Assembly: GCF_000524195.1 (NCBI RefSeq)
Contig: NW_020170401.1
Span: 138,657-202,656 of the forward strand
Length of the DNA stretch: 64,000 nucleotides
Direction of reading: 5' to 3'
DNA from: Echinococcus granulosus
Lineage: Eukaryota; Platyhelminthes; Cestoda; Cyclophyllidea; Taeniidae
A model generated the notes under the pieces. The model saw only the letters and a program-made list of their open reading frames with translations. It searched no databases and had not been told where the DNA came from. The position numbers and the translations under genes were made by a program. Positions 1 through 11,035 of the stretch are shown piece by piece; the first letter of the stretch is position 1, and the number at the start of each line of letters is the position of its first letter.

Positions 1-1778
1 CAATGCACCAGTAATCGACAAATAAGATAACCATACTGCAGGACACCAGTGGATTCACAAGGCTTTTCTCTTCCGCAAATATTTAACGACTGCCTCGCCT
101 AATTAGTAAGTGATTTTTAAATCTGCCACTACTTTATGACTCTGAACCTAGAAGATTCACCGATTGGAATGTCGAGGCTAACGCTCAAATGTACCAGAGA
201 ACGACGCGGCACTTGTAATCTCGTAAGCTGCACTTGCACCTGACATTATGGTTGGCAACGCTATTGTCTTCTAGCTCTTCTTGATCCCACTATCCAGTCT
301 CCCATAGTGTCGCAGCCTATCCAAATTGCAGGGAAGACACGGCTTGACTCGACTCGACACCTCACGTCATGTAACAGCCACTTCTGAATTCGAATCCCGA
401 GTACTGCAACCTAACTTCCGAGTTGCGAGTTCTTGTTCTTCAGGGCCAAGCTAACCCCAAACCGACATTTCTTTCTTCAATAATCCTTTCTGCATGTGGA
501 TGGACTTTGCATTCCGAATTCTTTAAATAGCCTATCAGAACGGCGACGTTCTCTTTGCGGGTGGAGGTCTCTACCATCGACGCGAACGGATGTGACCGCT
601 GGTTGACTGGCTGCGGACTATCTACTGCCAAGAAGAGGCGGTTGTCGCCTCATCGCACATTAACAGTACTTTGACGGATCTTGGTCTTAACAATGCTTGT
701 TGGGTAGCACAATGGTATATGGAAAGACCATCTGGGCTCCATACTGACCAATTAGTAAGTTTCGTAGGAAATAAGGAAAAATTAGGGGAACCGAATAAGA
801 GAGGCAGCTTCGAGAAGTTGGAGAATAGTACAGCTAGCTTGCCAAGGGTCTTCTCTGCAGCTGTTTCCTACCCACATTGGACAAGGATGCGAAACTTTGG
901 TGGCAATTACTTGAAGGAATAAATACCTGGAGGCGACATTTCTCTTTTTTAATCCTGCCAGAACAGAAAAGGTAATCAAACGAATTTGGTGATGAAAGGT
1001 GAAAAGAATACAGCCACTCCACCACCTCACAGTTGACCACATGCACAATCAAGGCCATTCCCGCCTACTTTTAGTCGTTCTACAACAAACACGAATTTTT
1101 TCCTCACCACATTCAACTTTGAGGTTGTATTGTAAGGCAAATATACCTGTCTGCAGGGAGCTACCGTATTCCAACATGGCAATCACGCAATCCACGTATC
1201 CACCAGTAGCAGCCCGAGGAGCTGCAGTGGTTTTAAAAGCGCCAGTGTCTTGAACAGAAGCCTCGTCATTTGCGCAAAAACCCTTCGTGATGGATTCAAT
1301 GAGACATATTTTATGATGCTCTGATCGAATTCACTATGATCAGCCCCAGAGGTGGATGAAACGATGCAGTATTGCTAAAAATACTTAGAATGCACTATCT
1401 CCAAAAGGCCATGCGTTAGTTCCTCAAAATACCTTAAAGGGTACACCTCACCACTGCAAAACCAGCTTCCACTTCTCTTCCAGCTTAGAGTCATTCAATA
1501 AGTTATCCTCTTTTCAAAAAAAGGGTTGAAGAATTCTGCAGAAAACTTGACAGACGATGAAAATGCAACCCGCCCACCTACTAACTACTTACATAAGTTG
1601 TGTGCACCAAAAAGAAAACCAAATTAACGACACTTCATCGACTCACGCGAAAACCTAGGCAAGGAACATAACTTTATTCGATAGGTAATTTACTGGATGA
1701 TTAATAAAAAAAACATTAATTGGAAGAGTGTGAATAGGATGGGGAATTGTACCAAAAAATCTACTTAATTTTGGGAAG
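1..1778. other. No gene recognised
   Basis: Short open frames occur on both strands here but none has flanking splice sites, family resemblance or compositional bias that would support a gene. The stretch may be an intron or upstream part of whatever gene owns the candidate exon that follows, because its reading frame opens at a splice-acceptor-like AG rather than at an ATG. Confidence 0.4.
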
Positions 1779-2028
1779 GTGTTGGCAGTGGTGTCGTCTG
1801 AAGCACCGAGTGGGTGCCTTGCTCTATGCGCGGCAGCGATTATTTCGCTGTAGACTCAACGACGATCCCCGCGTCATTTCGGTGCGACAGATGGACCTGG
1901 TGGCGGATCATCTAATGCAGTCGCAGAACGCACACCGTTCAGTCGAGGACATCACTGAACTTCCCCAAAGTCTTGCCGCAACAGTAATTGAGCTAACGCA
2001 TCTTAGCGCCACCTGCCGGTGTCAGTAG
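1779..2028 (+). CDS. Candidate 3'-terminal exon of an unidentified plus-strand gene
   Basis: An open frame of about 83 codons runs from a T-rich stretch ending in AG at 1777-1778 to a TAG at 2026-2028. It is clearly richer in G+C than the flanks and encodes a mixed helical-looking sequence (for example RQMDLVADHLMQSQ, then ELPQSLAATVIEL). There is no internal ATG near the left edge, so it would be a last exon entered in phase 2, with the rest of the gene left of the window or in short exons I cannot see. A plus-strand AATAAA at 2946-2951 could end its transcript, which would make it convergent with LRR1. I do not recognise the family; it may be a chance open frame. Confidence 0.3.
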
Positions 2029-3041
2029 CCGTCGCTTGTAGTGCCTTGCTGCCATTCCCTCCTCGCTCCTCTACCCCTATTCCCTTCGTCAAATTGTGAC
2101 CATCAGCACTGTTTTACCAGCCTTTGCATCTCTGATTGGAGCCTTTTACGTATTCCCAATTTCTTGCTGCTTTTGTTCAACAAACAGCCCTACTGAGTGA
2201 CGAGCAATGTGACCGTTTGGAAATGTGAAGCTGTTCCGCTGAAGTGCAAGTAACGTGGAATCGACCCCCAGAGATGCGATTGGTCTGTTGACATTGTACG
2301 CTGAGTAAATACCGGCTAAAACTGTTATGAGAATAAGTTTTCCTCTAGGTTTGGTGGGGTGCTACGTGCAAGACGACTCAAGGGTCTTAATTACAGTTTC
2401 TACCAGTAAAAAGGGCACCAGCTTTTGTCAATCAAATACGTCCATTAACAAAAGTATTGGTGAAAGCGTGACCAACCAAGTGAGTGCTTTCAATGAGAGC
2501 CCAGAAACCTGTCAGGACGATGCCAGTGGTATGGGTGACAGGGACGGTGATTCACCGCCGGTCAGTTCTCAGATACTTCTCTGTTCCTATCACACCGATG
2601 GATGCAATACCGAATTGACGCACCCTGGAATAGCCCACTTCACCTCAAACTAAAGGCATCGTCCACATTTCCTCGCCTTATTCTCGATTTGCAAGACCGC
2701 CTGGCCCCATCCAAGTCGGAGCCAGGCCACACCGATGGAATGCAACCCATGTCCATCCAGGCTGGAGCTCACCATGATCCTAGTACCCAACGTTAAGCGT
2801 ACACATCAGTTACTACTTCACTCACATATCTGTAATGTGGTCGGCTCAGAAGTGACACCCACGAATGGTTCCCCACACTCTCCCGAAGGCAATGGGTACA
2901 TGATAAAGGTCAACATCAGTACACTGAAATAAGGTTATTGAAACAAATAAAAGGCGGAGTAATCATCTCAAGACATAGACTATCGAAATGGACAAACGTT
3001 CTAGCGGGCGAGACCTCGTGTTCTCCTTTCATAGGAAACAT
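2029..3041. other. Intergenic or 3'UTR between convergent transcription units
   Basis: There is no convincing coding exon. One AATAAA on the plus strand at 2946-2951 could be a polyadenylation signal for a plus-strand transcript. Open frames at 2327-2653 and 2602-2932 overlap each other and lack recognisable domains or good splice boundaries. The LRR1 stop codon on the opposite strand lies immediately to the right. Confidence 0.4.
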
Positions 3042-5354
3042 CTAGACCAAGTGATCAAACGCTCGTATTCGAGCGCAACAGTGGGATGAGCAACAGTAGC
3101 GAATGCAGACAGGTTTCATCTCACGCCTCGTGACCGATGAGCAGGAATAGATGCACTCGATACACTTCACATCAAAGTGCTCAACGTACCAAACTGCCTC
3201 CACACCACAAACGCGATGACACCGGAAGCAGCGACGCAGCACCTGCAATTGCAACTCCACATCCCGCGGCAACTGCAACTCCAACGCCGGCAGTCTGTAA
3301 GATAGTCAAAATACTGTCAAATAACAGCCTCAAGACGCCTTTGACTAAGCAATCAACCCCGAAATCGCTACAGATCAAGACTCTAGAAGCGAGCACCCAA
3401 CATCACCTGCATTGCATGCATGCTACAACTCCAAATTCTTACCTTAGCCGACAACACACTCCTCCCCATCAACTTATAGACGGTCAGGAGCGAAAACCAA
3501 CAGCTTCGCCTTCAAAGCAATTGCATGGGTGCACACCAACAATTTCACAACAACCTAGATCTAGAATACCACAACTCACTTGCATACAACCGCCGTAGCA
3601 TACAGGCTGACAGTGGTCCATTTCTCCTCCAAAACAGGGGCATTACAACACCCGAAATCATGAGTGACGGACCTCTCAAACCATCTCGAAACCACATAGG
3701 CTGGAAACTACCAAAGACCTCCCTCAACTAATGATCACAGGGGGCCAAAATATAAGGCCATAGTGTCTAATACTAGTGGCCTAGAACTACACATGAATTG
3801 GCATAAGCACCACTCCACAATGGCGACAATCTGCAGGCCACTACTACGTCTACAAACCATTACTGCCATGGTCTCTAAAATCCTACTTCAAAGCCAAAGT
3901 GCTCTTATAAACTTTCAACTTAAACATCGTGGACTAAAAGTTCCGTCATTTCACGAGCCTACCCAAGAGGGCAAACAGGTAACAGCACTTCCACTTCAAG
4001 TCAACTCAACTGTCATTCGTCATTCTAACTTGTGGCACCAAACCCTACTCCCAACGACGAGCCAGACGCCTCGAATAGCATTCAACTGAATACACCCTAA
4101 ACCACGTCCCAATCGTTAGATGACATGATTGCCTTACGTCTACATCACTGTCAAGGTAAACGATATTTATCATAACCAACCACTTACAAATGTCCATAAT
4201 TCTGCAGAAATGCTGCAGACGCAAAGTGGAAGAGACTTTTGGGACTCTCATCACACACCTTCGGAGGGAAAGATGCAATCCACGGATTGTCGGAAAGACT
4301 CACTGTCTCCAGCTTCCAAAATTGGGAGATAGCATAGGGTAGGCAGCGCAGTTTATTATTTCTCAATTGAAGATTCCTAAGTTTTTTCAAGCTGTGCAAG
4401 TTGGCCGCTGGCAATGCACCTAGGCGATTGTCTAATGCACCAAGAAAGATGTTGAATACGAATGATATGTTACGCACAAACATCGACTCAGAAATATTGG
4501 TAGAGATTGCAGTACGCCAATTACCTGTTATAAGCAGACTTTCCAGATTCTCCAGATTCCAAAAGTCCTCCGGGAGCCAAGCAAGCCTGTTCTCCGACAA
4601 GTTCAAGTAAAGAAGACTGCTGGCTAAAGCAGAGTCCCTCGAAACACTCGGCCAAGTCTCCATCTCATTTGACTTCAGACAGAGACGGGTCAGACGCAAA
4701 CACTCCACACTCTTGGGAACTGATGATATTCGGGTCTTCTCCACACTTAGCATGGATAGATTTGCCAATTGCAAAATACGACTATCAAAGCTCTTGAGCT
4801 TTATGTTTACTATATGCAGACTCTCAAGGTGAGGTGGAAACGGTTTCCCCAAGGGATAATCTCTCCACTGCTCAATTACAAGTTTGCCGACATCGGGCGC
4901 CTGCAAACCTCACATTAATGTAGTGACATACCCTGGAGAGCCCACCACCCAATCCTAACAAGGCCCTTACGTCAACTTTTTGTCCATTCTTCATGTCGCG
5001 AAGAAAATGACATAGTTTTTGAGCCAAGTCCGGTCTAACCTAACATGCGGTAACTCAAAAATACCAATGTTCTACCTTGCAAAAGAGGACATCTTGAGCA
5101 GGTTCAGCCAAACGAATGGTGAATTTACCCTCGCGCACGAATCTATCATACACTTCGACAATGTTCCCCTTAAGCTAATTTTATTAACAATAGAATTTGA
5201 ATACCTTAAAACCTAACGTCCATTTGCTCAGCGGACATGATAAAACCATACGGAGAGCCGATCCATAAATAATAACGTCGGTTCTTTTGAATCGCTTGGC
5301 CCTTCCATGTAGCGAATTTGACGGATAGCAAATTGTCTCGCAACAAAATAACAT
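3042..5354 (-). CDS. LRR1: Leucine-rich repeat protein 1, CUL2 ubiquitin-ligase substrate receptor
   Basis: Five exons in transcript order: 5354-5205, 5168-5076, 5039-4971, 4900-4188, 3294-3042. They join in phase into 426 codons including TAG, about 425 residues against about 414 in human. The N-terminal part contains RFVREGKFTIRLAEP, matching the region before the repeats in human LRR1; then DYPLGKPFPPHLESLH leads into leucine-rich repeats such as LLYLNLSENRLAWLPEDFWN. The final exon is cysteine-rich (CFRCHRVC, later PVCIRYCCSSHC) like the LRR1 C-terminus, and joins at the expected point in phase 2. The protein directs CUL2 to the MCM7 subunit of the replicative helicase so that p97 can unload it when replication ends (family knowledge). 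The first two introns are each 36 nt; the third is 70 nt and the last about 893 nt. The start is ATG 5354-5352, giving MLFCCE against MKLHCE in human. Least certain: the last exon, and the donor of exon 3, which could instead be at 4932. Confidence 0.88.
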
Positions 5355-8300
5355 CGATGAATTACAGAACACTCGCAGACCGAGCCATAATAATATTTGA
5401 TTTAGCGGTGCATTCAAACAAAAACAAATAGGTTTGCATTAAATAGTGGCTTCAGAAAAGAATATTTTATTAAAAGAAAACTTTTTCAGCGCGGTGTCTC
5501 ATGTTTTGATTAGTAGCCCTATTATTCTGATATACACACTTATTTTGTATCGTGGCAGGTAGTGAAAACAGCTATCTTCTCCTTTTTTGTCCTTAGCTGT
5601 GTTATTGTTATGAGATATGGTTTAGGTGACAAGCTGTTCCATTGCACCCACCTCGCGGCTTAGCAAAAGTTGTCATTTTTTGCGGCGGATGCAAACATTG
5701 ATCCTACAAAATCTTGACAACTTGTATCATTCCTATGCTACTATGCAATGCAAGATTCTTTGCTCCAGCCAATCTTCTCTTTCCACAAGCCTGAACCCAA
5801 ACTGTAGTTTAAGGAAACAACAGCGCTAGCACTGCATCAAAGGCAGCACTGGTAAATCACTGACTTTGACAAATGAAATGATTTGAGCACCCCTAGTCCA
5901 ACTTTTTTCTTTATCTCAAATGACTGCACACAGAATATGCAGTGTTCATAGTCTCAGAACATTTTTTTCAATCGCCGTGGATGGGAGGCCAAAACAACCT
6001 TAAACCCGATAAAAATTTCAACGAATGCTTCAATACGTTGGCCTAGCTCATCATTTGGTAGCGTTAACAGATATTAGCCACAGTGTTTTTCTATAGTGAC
6101 CAAAGTATATTTGAAATAGTCTGTGAATATGCATGTAATAAAAAAGAACTTGCAAAGAGACAGAGATGCATGTTGTTCAGATAAGGTATAGGATAAGTCC
6201 ACATATCATTGTAGAGGAAACCCATAGTACGAGACCCATCTCCCTGTCTATCATCACCTCTGGCTACACCTCCAGTTGACAGTAGGTAAGTCGGCTGAGC
6301 AGAGAGTTTGATATCCTAGCCTAGCATTTGTATAAGCTATTTTTGCAATAATTTGGGTAATCAGTTAAGCTGCTGTGACTGTAGCTGTGGCTTTGATTGT
6401 GCCTATGATTATGGACGTTGACATGGCTACAGGTGAAGCCGAGCACCCTTGCGGCAGTCAGGAAGTCCAACCCCAAATTCGAACCGAACTAGATGTCAAG
6501 ACCGGCGCTGGAGACGCATAGACTGAAAAACAGCAGTAATTTATAATGTGCAGTTAAGAAAGCGCCAATCAGCACACATTCTCATCTCAATCAAAGGATA
6601 TTTAAATCAATCCTCTTCCTCATGCACCCTAATACCGGATGTTCAGCCAAGGTGGGGAGCCACAAATGCTGTCCCGTTGAACAGCAGACACGACACCCCA
6701 ACAGGCCACGTGATACCCGACAAGTGTCGCGCCCGATCAATTTCCACGCATGTAAACGGAGAAAAAATGCAATCACGTAGGCGTGAGACATGCTCACCGA
6801 TATTGTACATCGCATTCCTCAACCCTGTCGTCCTTCCAACGGTTCATTTCACCTTCATCACATCCCTCTCCCTTCGTTATATCTTTGGGTTGGTCTGCTC
6901 TTCATTCTTCAACTCTTCTACCTCCACTATTTTAATAACGTCCATGGGTCAAAGCGGAGGGAATAGGTAGAATGCATAAGAAGTGGGGACAAGTTATTCA
7001 ATCTTCTTCTGCCTTTCCTGCTTCATGTTTTTTTTTATTTTTTTTTCTAGCCTGTCTTAATCATTTGTATGTTTTATCTTGAACATCGTATAAGCTGATA
7101 GCATTATCAATTGAGTATGTGGAGAGGAAGCTGTGTACCCACACCAAGCACGTCGGCTGAATGTTCATTTACATTTCTCTCCACTCCAACTAATTCTCCT
7201 GTTCAGCCTTACAGCTGATGCGCGGGCAGAGAGGCGGATGAACGAATAATTGAATAGATGGAGAAGTGGAAGATGGGGAGAATGAAGAAAGCAGTGCCAC
7301 ATCACCAAAAAGTTCTGAAGCAACCCACACACTGTGCACAGGCACCAGGGCTTGGTATCTTTCAATACTCCCCTTTCACCTCTTCCCTTCTTTTCGCCAT
7401 ATATTCTTCCCCTTTTTTTCTCCTTTCCTCCCATTTCATCTCTTTCCTGCTCATCCTCCTACTGCCTCGTTCCTTCCAGAGCCTCCACCACATCAATCGA
7501 GTAACCCTCACTCATCCCTTAGTGAAGGGCATCAATTCGCGCACGGACAGAATAAAAGAAATTCATCATAAGCTTGCGTTTGGGAACCCTGTAGAATTCT
7601 TTAAGGGTGAGTCGTTGATTCCTCATCTGCATTCATACCTTGATTACGGCTTTACGTTCAACTTTGTGCCTCTTTACAAAGCATTTTACTACTACGCATT
7701 TGCCGAGGGTAGCAACGGCAGGAGACTGACTGGAACCCAAAAAGTTGTTCGCTATCATTCTCCCGTTTTAAAAATAAGACAGTAATCTAGAGTAGACTAA
7801 ACTATACGAGGCCATCTGTCCTACTTCATAGCTGCTTCCATAGTCCATCATTCAAGCACCAATCATTTGTCACCCGAAAACGCGCCGTTTCCGGAAGACC
7901 TCAATGCCGCATTCTAGCACCACCATTTATTGCACCATCGACCATTTTCCACTTACTTTGACTCCTTTCAACACGTCGTTTGGACCTGGTGGATGTAACT
8001 TCGGCTTGGCTACCTTCGAAACCTGATTTAACTTACTCTCAAGACTCCAACAGGCACCCGTAAAACGTAATATAGACCATTTTGAAAAGGTGCGGTAACA
8101 GAAACATGCATCCGGTCTGATGCTGACCTGTGCATGCAACTGCTTATTGGCATGCCTTACCAAAACTTCACAGTCCCCCTTACCTTGCCCTCCTTCAATT
8201 TCCCCACATTTCTAACCCACATTAGATAAAGTGGAGGCTGAACTTGTTGTACGCTATCCGAGGCGGTCTGCTCTGCGAAACGAGTTTGACTCGACTTTAA

Positions 8301-11035
8301 ATCTGCAGGAGCACTTACTCAAGTCGGTTGCATATCACTGGATGGAAGTGTGGTAGCAGAATGTACCGCCCAGAAATGGACCAGAGCTGTGATTGTGGTG
8401 ATGAATCACTCAATGATCAGCATGTCACTTTGGGGAAGATCCTCTATCCTTGAGCGAATTGGCAAACCACGTGACACTGCTAACATCAACTTGGAACTGG
8501 CGTGTCAAGCAAAAATCTCAACAAAATTTTTTATTAGGGTGATAAACAACTCGCACACCCCTACGTCAAGCTGGGAAGGAAATTTCGTGGAGGCCACTAA
8601 GCGAACGGGTTTCACGTGTCATTTACTGACAGATGACAGCACGCATTGAAACAACTTTTACTCTGGTATGGCATAGGCAAAAGCGCCGCACTCAAAGTAT
8701 CATCTCTTCCTGGCATTAACACTGGTCAATCACATGTCAATTAGCCACGCCTGGCAGATAGACATGCCCGCGATAGACAGAAAGGAAACGAAGGTGAGAT
8801 AGGAACGGATGCGCCTACGACTAGAGCCAGGCTATTCGCCTCTCGTGTCATCACGTGCTACAAAATGGATTCTACAATGTTGACTTGTTAAAAAATGGTC
8901 GCATGCAGCAATTGTGACTACTTCCACAGTCCAAGATTACAACTGTCGCCATTGCAATAAGGATGATTCAAGACACATTTCTTTCCACTTTTCTAGGACA
9001 GCTCAGATACCATAGTCCCGAAATAGTAACGTCAATACTGAACCCCTATTCAGATATAAATTTAGATCGGTATATGGTTCCCTTTAGGATGGGTTAACGA
9101 ATTTAGAGAGATGGACCTGGAGGAAAGAAGAAAGTATGGCAAGAATAGATGAATAGACTGGCAATGGTGGGATTCAGCACAAACGAGTGGGAGAAGTGGA
9201 GTGAGCTGATTGATGGGTAAATGGGTCCGGATGGATGAGTAGATGGGTCGAGGCATCTGCGTTTTTTTACTACAGATACATTTATTTTGTCTACTTTGAG
9301 CCTATACCATGCCTCCCAAAAGGATCCACAACTAGTTTATGATTAGGATATTTGGGTAATCTCCCAGAAGGAAACGCTTCAAACCGCTGCATCCTTTACC
9401 GATCCCCTAATTAGTGGTTCCATGTGGCTGCACTACTGGCTTCACGTTTCGCCTTCAAAATAGTACCACGCCAAGTCTTTTTTGAAACTCGTCGCCGAGA
9501 AGCGAGGCAATTTTGAATTTACCAACAGGTTCAAATAATCACAGTGAAGAGACATTGACACTCACAAGTCCGTCATCTCCAGTCCAGGTTTGCTCACGTC
9601 ATCCAAGTTCGCACGGTACTCCTGAATCTTCCTCAGAAGTGGTTTTAGCCCTTTCATTCAGATGACGACAGTGGTCATTTTGCACCTGACGCCCGTATTA
9701 GCGAATAGTTACTTTAAATTTCCGTCTCCAGCAGAAGTGACTGTAAATTCTGAGGTTTTCAACTTCACCAACAGCCGAGCAATCTCGACCAGTCCACGAC
9801 TCCACGCAATACAGCGTTGAGCATTCACCTGATTGGTCAAATTCAAGGCCAAGTCTATCTTGAGAAAACTTGGAGTATTTTAGCCGTCCAACAACCAACG
9901 CAATGACATAACCCTAGTCCTGAGTTTACATCCACCAATTCTGGACTACTATTGGGATAATAGATGAATGACTGTTCTTGTTTTGCTATCTACTCTGTGA
10001 TCAATAACTTCCAATAACTAGGTCCACATTTCCAACAGTTCAAACTTTTGGCCACCAAGCATAAGGAGGCATAGGGGGCATCGTTTGCCTTCCTGTCTAA
10101 CTGTCACTGCCTCTCCTATGGGGAGGAGTCAACAATGCTTTCTTGATAAAAGAGGAAAAAAAAACAAAGCGGTTTTGGGACAGTTGGCAAGTTTCCACGG
10201 TTAAGCCAGCAAAGACGTCGAATTTAAGTTAAACTTTTGGGATATGCGGTAGAGCCAGGCACCTTGACGGGTTAAGGTAGAGTCATCATAGTCAACAAAT
10301 GCTTTTACGCATCTTAATTTAATCCAAAAACCGACATCATTTAATTGATGTCTTTTGCTTGTGAAAGTATCTGTAGTGAATTGTTGGTTGTCAAAAGAGG
10401 AATATACCTAAGGCACGAATGTCCTTATGTTCTCCAAATGGAAAACAGATAACTCAACACTACATAAAGCCTTGTAATTGCTTTTATGAAAGAGTTCACA
10501 ATAGCTAGGAGTAACAATAAATTGGAAGAAGAGGTGTAAAAGAACACAATCTGCTGTCACTCTTCCACCTGATGCTGACAGCCTGTGTCCTGATTGCCAC
10601 TTTCAACAATAAATTTCTAAAACAGAAATGGTCAAGTCATGCCTTTTGCAATCTTGCCCTCTAACGACATTCCAAGCACAATTACTTTAATGAACGAAAA
10701 TTTGGAGAACCAAAAGACACGATTCGATTGTCAAAAGTTAAGCCAACCACTTCTAGGTCGTGCAGGTTGAAGAATCTTATTGAACAGGTAGGTGGTTCCC
10801 TCGATCCGGAGCTTAACGGCTGTCTTCAATGCCTGGGTGCAGACAGCTGATATCACCTTGCGATGCAGCATTAACCTCTGACCAAAATTGTAGTACAAAT
10901 TAACAACGGTACTCTGCGCTCATCTTGGAATAATAATCCCCTTCTGAATTTCATCCTTTTTCTCTACACTCTTAGGGTGATACGCATCTAAACCTCGTAG
11001 TACCTGCAGGGCTACAATTCCTAGAACTTCAAAGT
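5355..11035. other. Gene-poor region between LRR1 and HFM1
   Basis: About 5.7 kb with no exon I can support. The right side (10-11 kb) is probably the 3'UTR and downstream region of HFM1 and the left side the promoter region of LRR1. Open frames at 6548-6970, 7258-7785 and 8350-8649 show no domain, no convincing splice context and unbalanced composition, and I treat them as chance. A long pyrimidine tract lies at about 7371-7480. Confidence 0.5.
7371..7480. repeat. Polypyrimidine tract
   Basis: A run of about 110 bases made mostly of C and T on the plus strand, with blocks such as CCCCTTTTTTTCTCCTTTCC and few purines. It accounts for the Ser/Phe/Leu/Pro-rich open frames in this place, which are therefore not evidence of genes. 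It could be simple sequence or a long intronic or splice-like tract, but no exon follows. Confidence 0.5.

Noticed and set aside
6465..6495. B-box-like GGTTCGAATTTG on the minus strand, possible tRNA
   Set aside because: No A box, acceptor stem or anticodon arm can be folded around it.
6548..7785. Open frames of 140 and 175 codons on the plus strand
   Set aside because: They are explained by pyrimidine-rich simple sequence, which removes stop codons and yields Phe/Leu/Ser/Pro-rich translations.
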